DNA of 7,610 nucleotides from Paracoccaceae bacterium (GCA_007134805.1 SLKB01000174.1:1-7610), one strand, 5' to 3'. Positions 1 through 6,805 are shown, counted from the first letter of the stretch. Notes: generated by a model from the letters alone, not told the origin. Numbers and translations: made by a program.

Positions 1-33
1 CGCGGACCTGCCAATCGCTTGAAAGGAAATGCC

Positions 34-1491
34 ATGACCCCGATGCGCCGCCACCGCATGATTAAGATAGTCGCCACGCTGGGGCCATCCTCGTCGAGTT
101 ACGACATGATTCGTGCGCTCTTCGAGGCAGGGGCGGATGTGTTCCGGCTGAACATGAGCCATGGCACCCATGACGAGATCGCGGCGCGCCATGCCATCAT
201 CCGCCAGGTGGAGCAGGATCTTGGCCGCCCCATCGCCATTCTTGCCGACCTTCAGGGCCCGAAGCTGCGGGTGGGTGTCTTCGCCGAGGGCGCAGTAGAG
301 GTGCAGGAAGGGCAGGACTTCCGCCTCGATCTCGACGACGCGCCGGGCGATGCGCACCGCGTCAACCTGCCCCATCCGGAGATCTTCCGGGCGCTCAATG
401 AAAACGCCAACCTGCTTGTCAATGATGGCAAGATCCGCTTGCGCGTGGTGAAGTGCGGCCCGGATTTCGCCGACTGCAAGGTGATCGTGGGCGGCACGAT
501 CTCGAACCGCAAGGGTGTGAATGTGCCGGATGTCGTCCTTCCGCTGGCCGCGCTCTCTCCCAAGGACCGAACGGATCTGGAGTTTGTCTGCAATCTGGGC
601 GTGGACTGGCTGGCGCTGTCCTTCGTGCAGCGCGCCTCGGACGTGACAGAGGCGCGCGAACTCGCGCAGGAGCGCGCAGCGATCCTGTCGAAGATCGAGA
701 AGCCTGCCGCCGTGAAGGCGTTCGACGAAATCCTCGAGGTGTCCGACGGGATCATGGTGGCGCGCGGCGATCTGGGCGTGGAACTGCCCGTCCAGAACCT
801 GCCGCCGATCCAGAAACGCCTGATCCGCCGTGCGCGGGCGGTGGGCAAGCCGGTGATCGTGGCCACCCAGATGCTTGAATCGATGATCGAGAGCCCGGTG
901 CCCACGCGGGCCGAGGTTTCGGACGTGGCGACCGCCATCTATGAGGGCGCCGATGCCGTCATGCTCTCGGCCGAATCCGCCGCCGGATCCTACCCGATCG
1001 AGGCCGTGACCACGATGAGCAACGTCGCGATCGAAGTCGAGAGCGATCCGACCTATATCGAGATTATCGACGCCTCGCGCAAAGTCGACCACACGAGTAT
1101 CGCTGACGGGATCGTCTCGGCTGCGCGAGAGTTGGCCGAGAAGACGGATATCGCGGCGATCTGTTGCTTCACGGAATCGGGCACGACCGCTTATCTCGTC
1201 GCGCGCGAGCGCCCGCATGTTCCGATCATCGCAATCACGCCGATCCTGCCAGTGGCGCGGCGCCTCTCGCTCGTCTGGGGGGTGCATTGCGAGACAGTCA
1301 CGGGCGATGTCGAGCGCTTCAAGAAAGCCGTGATCAATGCCGTGCGTGTGGCGCTGAAATACGGGTTTGCAACCGAGAGCGATCAGATCCTCGTCACTGC
1401 AGGCATTCCGTTCAACCAGCCCGGCACGACCAACATTCTGCGTGTTGCGCCTTGTGCCGAGCATCTGATCATGAAGGGCGAGCCCGAATAG
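34..1491 (+). CDS. pyk: Pyruvate kinase
   Basis: Catalyses phosphoenolpyruvate + ADP to pyruvate + ATP, the last step of glycolysis / Entner-Doudoroff, in the cytoplasm. The product is 485 aa, normal for a bacterial enzyme. Visible motifs are KIVATLGPSS (11-20), FRLNMSHG (37-44, PEP/ADP-site Arg38, Asn40, Ser42), ADLQGPKLR (71-79), SKIEKP (219-224, catalytic Lys220 and Mg ligand Glu222), MVARGDLGVELP (241-252, Mg ligand Asp246) and VATQMLES (276-283, Thr278). The B domain lies at about 80-175 and the C-terminal domain from about 355. I chose ATG 34 because AAAGGAA (22-28) sits 5 nt upstream. A TTG at 19 in the same frame lacks such a site, and ATG 43 and 58 are further from it. The ADP-loop motif carries Lys77 where K+-dependent enzymes have Glu. 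The identification is near certain; an allosteric class cannot be assigned. Confidence 0.97.
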   Translation: MTPMRRHRMIKIVATLGPSSSSYDMIRALFEAGADVFRLNMSHGTHDEIAARHAIIRQVEQDLGRPIAILADLQGPKLRVGVFAEGAVEVQEGQDFRLDLDDAPGDAHRVNLPHPEIFRALNENANLLVNDGKIRLRVVKCGPDFADCKVIVGGTISNRKGVNVPDVVLPLAALSPKDRTDLEFVCNLGVDWLALSFVQRASDVTEARELAQERAAILSKIEKPAAVKAFDEILEVSDGIMVARGDLGVELPVQNLPPIQKRLIRRARAVGKPVIVATQMLESMIESPVPTRAEVSDVATAIYEGADAVMLSAESAAGSYPIEAVTTMSNVAIEVESDPTYIEIIDASRKVDHTSIADGIVSAARELAEKTDIAAICCFTESGTTAYLVARERPHVPIIAITPILPVARRLSLVWGVHCETVTGDVERFKKAVINAVRVALKYGFATESDQILVTAGIPFNQPGTTNILRVAPCAEHLIMKGEPE

Positions 1492-1497
1492 GCACCC

Positions 1498-1526
1498 TTG
1501 CAGAGTACGGCGATCTGCGTTAGATC
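1498..1526 (+). promoter_or_regulatory. Weak possible promoter for rpmI-rplT
   Basis: TTGCAG (1498-1503) and TAGATC (1521-1526) are separated by 17 bases, but each hexamer matches the sigma-70 consensus at only three of six positions. It would start transcription just before the 1538-1574 hairpin, placing the hairpin in the mRNA leader. Readthrough from pyk is an equally good source of rpmI message. Confidence 0.2.
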
Positions 1527-1537
1527 GCGCACTCCAT

Positions 1538-1574
1538 CGGACACGTCCGGCCAGTGGCATGCCGAGTCGTGTCG
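1538..1574 (+). promoter_or_regulatory. Candidate structured leader hairpin upstream of rpmI
   Basis: In the 111-nt gap between pyk and rpmI, bases 1538-1545 (CGGACACG) pair with 1568-1574 (CGTGTCG), giving seven pairs with G1540 bulged. After a T-T mismatch, C1547-G1566 pairs, A1565 is bulged, and CGGC (1548-1551) pairs with GCCG (1561-1564). The loop is nine bases. That is about 12 pairs, ending 15 nt before the rpmI ribosome site (1590-1595). No T-run follows, so it does not look like a terminator for pyk. rpmI-rplT operons are autoregulated by L20 through leader RNA structures in several bacteria, so a regulatory leader is the obvious hypothesis. The fold was judged by eye. Confidence 0.4.
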
Positions 1575-1602
1575 TTAACCGAAACTTGCAAAGGACTCGG
1601 AA

Positions 1603-1803
1603 ATGCCCAAGATGAAGACCAAATCGAGCGCCAAGAAGCGCTTCTCCGTGACAGCGACCGGCAAGGTCAAGGCAGGTCAGGCCGGCAAGCGCCATGGCAT
1701 GATCAAGCGGACCAAGAAGTTCATTCGCGACGCGCGCGGCACGACGATCATGTCCGATCAGGATGCCCGCATCGTCAAGAAATACATGCCCTACGACCGC
1801 TAA
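1603..1803 (+). CDS. rpmI: 50S ribosomal protein bL35
   Basis: Small structural protein of the large ribosomal subunit. The product is 66 aa, the standard length, and very basic. The start [14 protein letters not shown] and the internal [14 protein letters not shown] stretch (about 29-42) are characteristic of bL35. ATG 1603 is preceded by AAAGGA (1590-1595) at 7 nt. rplT follows after 12 nt, and its ribosome site overlaps the rpmI stop codon, so the two are co-transcribed and probably translationally coupled. No infC is visible upstream; pyk takes that place here. Certain by motif. Confidence 0.98.
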   Translation: MPKMKTKSSAKKRFSVTATGKVKAGQAGKRHGMIKRTKKFIRDARGTTIMSDQDARIVKKYMPYDR

Positions 1804-1815
1804 GGAGCCGCTGTC

Positions 1816-2178
1816 ATGTCAAGAGTTACCTCCGGCAAAGTCACCCATGCCCGTCATCGCAAGGTCGTCAAGGCGGCCAAGGGCTATTACGGCGCGCGCT
1901 CGCGGAATTTCCGCACGGCGACGCAGGCCGTCGACAAGGCCAACCAATACGCTACCCGCGACCGCAAGAACCGAAAGCGCAATTTCCGCGCGCTCTGGAT
2001 CCAGCGGATCAATGCTGCCGTGCGTGAGATCGACCCGTCGCTGACATATTCGCGCTTCATCAACGCGCTGGGCCTCGCGGGGATCGAAGTCGATCGTAAG
2101 GTGCTGGCCGACCTCGCCGTGCACGAGCCCGAAGCCTTTGGTCAGATCGTCGAGAAAGCTCGCGCCGCGATGGCCTGA
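1816..2178 (+). CDS. rplT: 50S ribosomal protein bL20
   Basis: Large-subunit assembly protein that binds 23S rRNA early and, in several bacteria, represses its own rpmI-rplT message. The product is 120 aa, close to the usual 117-120. It has the long basic N-terminal extension with [19 protein letters not shown] (8-26), then the [19 protein letters not shown] segment (48-66) and the globular C-terminal domain containing [19 protein letters not shown] (79-97). TAAGGAG (1801-1807) uses the rpmI stop codon as part of the ribosome site, 8 nt before ATG 1816. The gene is followed by a strong hairpin, not by pheS/pheT as in many bacteria. Confidence 0.98.
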   Translation: MSRVTSGKVTHARHRKVVKAAKGYYGARSRNFRTATQAVDKANQYATRDRKNRKRNFRALWIQRINAAVREIDPSLTYSRFINALGLAGIEVDRKVLADLAVHEPEAFGQIVEKARAAMA

Positions 2179-2200
2179 GCGCGCATCCGCACGAAACCAC

Positions 2201-2230
2201 GAAAGACCGTCAGGGCTCTGGCGGTCTTTC
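2201..2230. terminator. Hairpin terminator between convergent rplT and the SDR gene
   Basis: A 13-bp stem pairs 2201-2213 with 2218-2230 around a GGCT tetraloop, with a single T-G wobble (2210/2221). The stem bases are GAAAGACCG against CGGTCTTTC, so on either strand the outer arm ends in TTTC. It lies 22 nt after the rplT stop and 14 nt beyond the stop of the convergent minus-strand gene, so it can serve both. The T-run is short (TTTCTCATTC on plus). Confidence 0.85.
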
Positions 2231-2244
2231 TCATTCGGTGCGCG

Positions 2245-3009
2245 TCACTTCGGCGGCAGGCGCGCGGCCCCGTCGAGCCGGATCGTCGTCCCATTCAGAT
2301 AGGGGTTCTCGATGATCTGCGCGACCATCAGCGCGAATTCGGCCGGTTTTCCCAGACGCGCCGGGTGCGGGATATTCGCCGTGATGGCTTGGGTCACCTC
2401 AGCCGGCAGGGCGGCCATCATCGGCGTCTCGAACAGGCCCGGTGCAATCGCCACACAGCGGATGGCATGGCGTGCCAGATCGCGCGCGACCGGCAGACTG
2501 AGCGCGGCCACCCCGCCCTTGGACGCGGCATAGGCGGCCTGCCCCACCTGCCCATCCTGCCAGGCTGCCGAAGAGGTATTGATGACCACGCCGCGCTCGC
2601 CGCCCGCATCCGTGTCCTGCGCGAGCATCGCGGCCACGCCATGCGCCATCACATTGAAGCTGCCGATCAAATTCACCCGGATCACCCGTTCGAACAACGC
2701 GACCGAGGGCACGCCATCGCGCCCGACGACGCGCGCTGCATCGGCGATGCCGGCGCAATTCACCACGATTCGCAAGGGACGGCTGGCCTCGGCCACCGCC
2801 TGTGCGACGGTCTTGCCCGTGGCCTCGGCATCGCCGACATCGACCGTGTAGGCGCGTGCACCGAGACGCTCGGCCATGCCTGCGGCCCGTGCGCCGTCGA
2901 AATCAAAAATCGCGACCTCTGCCCCGCGTGCGGCGAGCGCTTCGGCCGTCGCCGCGCCGAGCCCGCTGCTCCCGCCAGTAACAATCGCGAGCTGCCCTGA
3001 TATCTCCAT
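2245..3009 (-). CDS. Short-chain dehydrogenase/reductase, HSD17B10 (type II 3-hydroxyacyl-CoA dehydrogenase)-like
   Basis: Classical SDR oxidoreductase of 254 aa in the cytoplasm. The sequence shows the Rossmann glycine motif TGGSSGLG (11-18), an acidic residue after beta-2 (Asp36 in FDFD) that favours NAD(H) over NADP(H), NCAG (84-87), and the catalytic tetrad Asn113, Ser147, Tyr160, Lys164 (YAASK). The stretch GQVGQAAYAASKGG (153-166) and the C-terminal ENPYLNGTTIRLDGAARLPP (234-253) closely resemble human HSD17B10. That family oxidises short- or branched-chain 3-hydroxyacyl-CoA and hydroxysteroids. The substrate here is inferred, and no beta-oxidation gene is adjacent. Start: ATG at 3009 puts the Rossmann strand at residue 7 as in relatives and has a G-rich site (GGGGGGAAG) just upstream. 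A GTG at 3048 in frame would add 13 unlikely residues. Confidence 0.9.
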   Translation of the reverse strand: MEISGQLAIVTGGSSGLGAATAEALAARGAEVAIFDFDGARAAGMAERLGARAYTVDVGDAEATGKTVAQAVAEASRPLRIVVNCAGIADAARVVGRDGVPSVALFERVIRVNLIGSFNVMAHGVAAMLAQDTDAGGERGVVINTSSAAWQDGQVGQAAYAASKGGVAALSLPVARDLARHAIRCVAIAPGLFETPMMAALPAEVTQAITANIPHPARLGKPAEFALMVAQIIENPYLNGTTIRLDGAARLPPK

Positions 3010-3098
3010 CCTTCCCCCCGAATGACTGACCCGGCGTGATGCAACCACGCGGATGGCCGGCGCGCAATGCCCTGTTTTCGCGCGCCCCGCTCCTCCTC

Positions 3099-3127
3099 TT
3101 GCCGAGGCTTGTCCGCGCGCGTATGCG
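3099..3127 (+). promoter_or_regulatory. Possible promoter for the HD-hemF-pan-dgkA unit
   Basis: In the 151-nt divergent gap (3010-3160), TTGCCG (3099-3104) and TATGCG (3122-3127) are 17 bases apart, matching consensus at four and three of six positions. Transcription would begin near 3134, about 27 nt before the chosen HD-gene start. A 7-bp inverted repeat, TGTCCGC (3110-3116) and GCGGACA (3133-3139), flanks the proposed -10 and could be an operator or chance. I found no convincing promoter for the minus-strand SDR gene in this gap. Confidence 0.3.
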
Positions 3128-3160
3128 AATGGGCGGACACACGCGGAGAGGATGGCGCAA

Positions 3161-3760
3161 ATGCCCCCTGCTCGCCCGAAAAGGGCCTGGCAACGTATGC
3201 TCTCGGGTCGCAGGCTCGATCTGCTGGACCCGACCCCGGTCGATATCGAGATCGAGGATATCGCCCATGGGCTGGCCTTTGTCGCGCGCTGGAACGGGCA
3301 GACCCATGGCGACTGGCCCTATTCGGTGGCCGAGCATTCGCTCCTGGTCGAGCGAATTTATTCCAGCACGACCCCCCGGCCGGAGCCGCGCTGGCAATTG
3401 GCGGCGCTTCTGCATGACGCCCCGGAATATGTGATCGGCGACATGATCTCGCCGGTGAAGGCGGCCGTGGGCCCGGATTACGGCGCCCTTGATGCGCGGC
3501 TGTCCGCAGCGATCCACATCCGTTTCGGGCTGCCCGCGCAGTTGCCCGTGACGATCAAGCGCCGCATCAAGGCGGCGGACAAGGTCTCGGCCTGGCTCGA
3601 GGCCACGCGGATCGCGGGCTTCACCGCACCCGAGGCGGATCGGTTCTTCGGTCGGCCGGACCCGCTGCGGCTGGATGGCTTGGCGCTCGATCTGCGCCCG
3701 CCGGCCGAGACGCGCGCGGCCTTCCTTGCGCGGTTCAACCAGTTGCTTGCGCTGGCGTGA
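3161..3760 (+). CDS. HD-domain phosphohydrolase, YfdR-like (putative nucleotidase)
   Basis: A metal-dependent phosphohydrolase of the HD superfamily, predicted cytoplasmic, 199 aa. The N-terminal stretch AWQRMLSGRRLDLLDP (9-24), then DIEIEDIAHGLAFVARWNGQ (28-47), matches the arrangement of E. coli prophage YfdR and related phage proteins. The HD metal ligands are His59 (SVAEHS), His85-Asp86 (LLHDAPE) and Asp140 (KAADK). YfdR and the related YfbR hydrolyse (deoxy)nucleoside monophosphates; the substrate here is inference. Start: ATG 3161 has GGAGAGG (3145-3151) 9 nt upstream. ATG 3152 abuts that site and ATG further upstream would add a low-complexity tail. hemF begins 67 nt downstream on the same strand. 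Family membership is firm; the biological role is unknown. Confidence 0.88.
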   Translation: MPPARPKRAWQRMLSGRRLDLLDPTPVDIEIEDIAHGLAFVARWNGQTHGDWPYSVAEHSLLVERIYSSTTPRPEPRWQLAALLHDAPEYVIGDMISPVKAAVGPDYGALDARLSAAIHIRFGLPAQLPVTIKRRIKAADKVSAWLEATRIAGFTAPEADRFFGRPDPLRLDGLALDLRPPAETRAAFLARFNQLLALA

Positions 3761-3827
3761 CGGGCACGCGCTTGTCTTGGGCGGCTGCGCATGCGACATC
3801 AGGCGAATGGGAAGGGAAGGGCAGCAG

Positions 3828-4724
3828 ATGAAAGATGACAGCTTCGAGGCCCGCAAGGCGCGCGCGGCCGGCTGGTTTCGGGACTTGCGCAACGAGATCG
3901 TTGCGGCCTTTGAAGGGCTGGAGGATGCGCATGTGTCCGGCCCATTGTCTGATCGCGACCCGGGCCGGTTCGAACTGCGCGAGACGCGGCGCACGGGCCC
4001 GGATGGGGGTGATGCCGGCGGCGGGCTGATGAGCGTCCTGCGCGGCGGCCGGGTGTTCGAGAAGGTTGGTGTCAATGTGTCGGAAGTGCATGGTGCGCTC
4101 GGGGCCCAGGCGCAGCGCTCGCTGACCGCGCGCAAGGAAATCCCGGGGCTGGAAGGTGACCCGCGCTTCTGGGCGAGCGGCATCTCGCTTGTGGCGCATA
4201 TGCACAACCCGCATGTGCCGGCCGTCCACATGAACACGCGCATGTTCTGGACGCCAGGCGCGTGGTGGTTCGGCGGGGGATCGGATCTCAATCCCTGCAT
4301 CGAATACCCCGAGGACACGGCCGATTTCCACGCAACCCTGCAGCGGTATTGCGACAGGCATGACGCGGCACTCTATCCCCGCTTCAAAGACTGGGCGGAC
4401 GAGTATTTCTTCATCCCGCATCGCAAGCGCGCACGTGGCGTCGGCGGCATCTTCTATGACGACTACTGCACCGGTGACTGGGAGGCCGATTTCGCCTTCA
4501 CGCAGGATGTGGGCCGCGCCTTTCTGCCGGCGTTCCTAGCGCAGGTCGAACGCCGCCGCCAGATGCCCTGGTCCGAGGCCGACAAGGAAACCCAGCTCAT
4601 TCATCGCGGGCTCTATGCGGAATACAACCTTGTCTATGACCGGGGGACAAAATTCGGGCTTCAGACCGGCCATGACCCGGACGCAGTGCTGATGAGCCTG
4701 CCGCCCTTCGCGCGCTGGGTCTGA
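3828..4724 (+). CDS. hemF: Oxygen-dependent coproporphyrinogen III oxidase
   Basis: Converts coproporphyrinogen III to protoporphyrinogen IX using O2, in the cytoplasm, for heme (and, in phototrophs, bacteriochlorophyll). The product is 298 aa, typical for bacterial HemF. Diagnostic motifs are FEKVGVNVSEVHG (77-89), HMHNPHVPAVHMNTR (124-138), WWFGGGSDLNP (146-156, containing the conserved substrate-binding Asp153), DEYFFIPHRKRARGVGGIF (191-209) and GLYAEYNLVYDRGTKFGL (261-278). GGAAGGGAAGG (3810-3820) lies 7 nt before ATG 3828 and supports that start over upstream in-frame codons inside the HD gene. panC follows after 13 nt, suggesting one transcript. I saw no FnrL-type TTGAT-N4-ATCAA site or PpsR/CrtJ TGT-N12-ACA site in the 67-nt leader. 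Confidence 0.97.
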   Translation: MKDDSFEARKARAAGWFRDLRNEIVAAFEGLEDAHVSGPLSDRDPGRFELRETRRTGPDGGDAGGGLMSVLRGGRVFEKVGVNVSEVHGALGAQAQRSLTARKEIPGLEGDPRFWASGISLVAHMHNPHVPAVHMNTRMFWTPGAWWFGGGSDLNPCIEYPEDTADFHATLQRYCDRHDAALYPRFKDWADEYFFIPHRKRARGVGGIFYDDYCTGDWEADFAFTQDVGRAFLPAFLAQVERRRQMPWSEADKETQLIHRGLYAEYNLVYDRGTKFGLQTGHDPDAVLMSLPPFARWV

Positions 4725-4737
4725 TACGGGCAGGGCC

Positions 4738-5601
4738 ATGCAGATCTGCCGAACCAGATCCGGGATCAGGGCCCTGCGCGAAAACTGGGCCGGGGCGGAT
4801 GTGATACTCGCCCCGACTATGGGCTTTTTGCATGACGGGCATCTCTCACTGATGCGCCGCGCGCGTCTGCGCGCGGGCAAGGAGGGCCGCGTGATCGCCA
4901 CGATCTTCGTCAACCCGACGCAGTTCGGCCCGGGCGAAGACCTCGAGAGCTACCCTCGAGATGAGGCGCGCGATGTCGCCTTGCTGCGCGCCGAAGGTGT
5001 GGATGCGGTCTTCATCCCCGATGTGCGCGAGATCTACGACCCGCATGCACAGACCATCGTCGAGACGCAGGAACTGGCGAAGATCCTGATCGGCAAGCTG
5101 CGGCCCGGGCATTTTCGCGGTGTGGCGACAATTGTCACAAAGCTCTTCAACATCATCCGCCCCCTTGCCGCTGTCTTCGGCGAGAAGGATTTCCAGCAGC
5201 TGGCCGTGATCCGGACCATGGTGCGTGATCTGGACATGGGGATCGAGATCATCGGCGTGCCCACCGCGCGCGAGGCGGACGGGCTTGCCATGTCCTCGCG
5301 CAATGTCCGCCTCAGCCCCGCTGACCGCGCAGCCGCCCCGATCCTGCACGCAGCGCTGGCCGAGGCACAGGCGCTGGCTGCGACCGGGATCACCGCATCG
5401 CGCCTGCGCAGCCATGTCCGCGCACGCCTCGGATCAGAGCCGCGCGCGCAGGTCCGCTCGGTCGATATTCGCGATGCGGAAAGCCTTGCCAGCCTTTCGG
5501 GCCCGTTGTCGCGCCCGGCCGTGATCCTGCTCGCGGTCAGCTTCGGGTCGGTCTTGCTGATCGACAATTGTATCGTTCACCCCGCGAAGGAGACACCATG
5601 A
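4738..5601 (+). CDS. panC: Pantothenate synthetase (pantoate--beta-alanine ligase)
   Basis: Condenses pantoate and beta-alanine with ATP hydrolysis to AMP and PPi, the last step to pantothenate. The product is 287 aa, the usual size. A nucleotidyltransferase fold is shown by [17 protein letters not shown] (26-42, HxGH-type His32 and His35), [19 protein letters not shown] (56-74), [19 protein letters not shown] (120-138), FGEKDFQQL (147-155) and the KMSKS-like DGLAMSSRN (181-189). The C-terminal dimerisation domain runs from about 195. Position 143 is Leu after Pro142, where the family almost always has Asp. The Shine-Dalgarno site is weak (GGGCAGGG, 4728-4735), so translation may depend on the hemF ribosomes ending 13 nt earlier. 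The stop overlaps the panB start as ATGA. Confidence 0.96.
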   Translation: MQICRTRSGIRALRENWAGADVILAPTMGFLHDGHLSLMRRARLRAGKEGRVIATIFVNPTQFGPGEDLESYPRDEARDVALLRAEGVDAVFIPDVREIYDPHAQTIVETQELAKILIGKLRPGHFRGVATIVTKLFNIIRPLAAVFGEKDFQQLAVIRTMVRDLDMGIEIIGVPTAREADGLAMSSRNVRLSPADRAAAPILHAALAEAQALAATGITASRLRSHVRARLGSEPRAQVRSVDIRDAESLASLSGPLSRPAVILLAVSFGSVLLIDNCIVHPAKETP

Positions 5602-6407
5602 GCACTCAAGCCCCGATCCGCCGCACGACTGTCCCCCAGATCCGCGCGCGCAAGGGGGTCGATCCGATCGTCTCGCTGACCGCGTATCATGCGCATACTG
5701 CCGCAATCGTGGACAAATACGCCGATTTCATTCTGGTGGGCGATTCGCTGGGCATGGTCATGCACGGGATGGACTCGACCATCGGCGTGCCGCTTGATCT
5801 GATGATCATGCATGGCCGCGCCGTGGTCCGTGGGACGCAGCGCGCGCTGATCGTCGTGGACATGCCCTTTGGCAGTTATGAGGAAAGCCCCAACATGGCC
5901 TTCCGAAACGGCGCGCGGATCATGAAGGAAACCGGCTGCGGCGCGCTGAAGCTCGAGGGCGGTGCGCGTATGGCCGAGACGATCCATTTCCTGACCGAAC
6001 GGGGCATTCCCGTCATGGCACATATCGGGCTGACCCCGCAATCAAGCCATGTGATGGGAGGGTTCAAGACCCAGGGACGCGACGAGGCCAGCTGGGAGGC
6101 GCATATCGCCGACGCCCGCGCCGTGGCCGACGCCGGCGCCTTCGCGCTGGTGGTCGAGGGCGTGGTCGAGGGCTTGGCCGACAAGATCACGGCGGCGGTC
6201 GCCATCCCCACGATCGGGATCGGTGCATCAGTGAATTGCGACGGGCAGATCCTCGTGCTGGAAGATATGCTCGGCCTGAACCCCTGGGTGCCGAAATTCG
6301 TCAAGAAATATGGTGATCTGGGGCCCGCGATCGAACGGGCCGTAGCCGATTACGCAAGCGAGGTGCGTACGCGGGCCTTCCCTGGCGACGACCACGTCTA
6401 CAGATGA
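5598..6407 (+). CDS. panB: 3-methyl-2-oxobutanoate hydroxymethyltransferase (ketopantoate hydroxymethyltransferase)
   Basis: First committed step of pantothenate synthesis: transfers a hydroxymethyl group from 5,10-methylene-tetrahydrofolate to 2-oxoisovalerate, giving ketopantoate. The (beta/alpha)8 barrel product is 269 aa. Mg ligands are visible as Asp49 (LVGDSLG), Asp88 (VVDMPFGSY) and Glu120 (KLEGG), and the catalytic Glu is Glu187 (LVVEGVV). Other signatures are HIGLTPQS (142-149) and [18 protein letters not shown] (206-223). ATG 5598 has GAAGGAG (5586-5592) 5 nt upstream and overlaps the panC stop by ATGA. A TTG at 5568 in frame is unnecessary. The stop overlaps the dgkA start, again as ATGA. 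Gene order panC-panB is the reverse of E. coli panBC. No panE, needed to reduce ketopantoate, is in the window. Confidence 0.97.
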   Translation: MSTQAPIRRTTVPQIRARKGVDPIVSLTAYHAHTAAIVDKYADFILVGDSLGMVMHGMDSTIGVPLDLMIMHGRAVVRGTQRALIVVDMPFGSYEESPNMAFRNGARIMKETGCGALKLEGGARMAETIHFLTERGIPVMAHIGLTPQSSHVMGGFKTQGRDEASWEAHIADARAVADAGAFALVVEGVVEGLADKITAAVAIPTIGIGASVNCDGQILVLEDMLGLNPWVPKFVKKYGDLGPAIERAVADYASEVRTRAFPGDDHVYR

Positions 6408-6805
6408 GCGCGCAAGACCCCCGCGAGGGGCAAGGCCCACAGGTGCCAGCAAAGAAAACCGGCCTCGCTCATCTGCGCGCCGCGACCGGCTATTCGCTGG
6501 CAGGCCTGCGCAGATTGATGCAGGAGACTGCAACCCGGCACCAACTGGCGTTCGGGCTTGGGGGCGGGGCGGCACTGGTCGCCTCGGGCGCTGGCGCGGG
6601 CCATTTCATCGGTTTCCTGATCCTCTTCTGCGCCATGCTCGCCGCCGAGGCGCTGAATACGGCGATCGAGACTGTTGTGAACCACATGTCGCCCGAATGG
6701 TCGGAGATGGGCAAGGATGCCAAGGATCTCAGCTCGCTGGCGGTGGGCCTGATGATCGTCGCCAATCTGGTCTATCTCGGCAGTGTCGTGGCGGGGCTCA
6801 TCTGA
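6404..6805 (+). CDS. dgkA: Diacylglycerol kinase, prokaryotic membrane type
   Basis: Integral inner-membrane enzyme that phosphorylates diacylglycerol to phosphatidate for phospholipid recycling. The product is 133 aa, against about 122 in E. coli; the extra length is a hydrophilic N-terminal tail (1-20). Every key E. coli residue is found at a constant offset of +13: Glu41 (E28), Glu82 (E69), Asn85 (N72), Glu89 (E76), Lys107 (K94) and Asp108 (D95). These fall in the motifs [13 protein letters not shown] and AKDLSS. Three hydrophobic segments are apparent at about 48-64, 67-92 and 110-131, after an amphipathic helix near 29-44. The start codon overlaps the panB stop as ATGA, and no Shine-Dalgarno sequence is visible before it, so translation probably relies on coupling to panB. 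Terminator hairpin follows 18 nt after the stop. Confidence 0.95.
   Translation: MSAQDPREGQGPQVPAKKTGLAHLRAATGYSLAGLRRLMQETATRHQLAFGLGGGAALVASGAGAGHFIGFLILFCAMLAAEALNTAIETVVNHMSPEWSEMGKDAKDLSSLAVGLMIVANLVYLGSVVAGLI

Noticed and set aside
252..938. 228-codon minus-strand open frame inside pyk
   Set aside because: It is antisense to well-conserved pyruvate kinase motifs and has a Ser/Arg/Thr-rich composition typical of a shadow frame.
1538..1574. The rpmI leader hairpin as the pyk terminator
   Set aside because: It is followed by TTAACCGAAAC, not a T-run, and lies close to the rpmI ribosome site, so a leader element is more likely.
3761..3827. Search for FnrL, PpsR/CrtJ or iron-regulator sites before hemF
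   Set aside because: No TTGAT-N4-ATCAA or TGT-N12-ACA match was found. A TGT and an ACA there are 20 bases apart, the wrong spacing.
2903..4318. 471-codon open frame on the minus strand
   Set aside because: It runs antisense to the HD gene and hemF and overlaps the SDR start. Its translation is low-complexity, rich in Arg, Pro and Ser, and resembles no family. GC-rich coding DNA commonly leaves such frames open.
4942..4960. Two CTCGAG palindromes close together in panC
   Set aside because: They lie inside conserved coding sequence (around DLESYPR) and are explained by codon choice.
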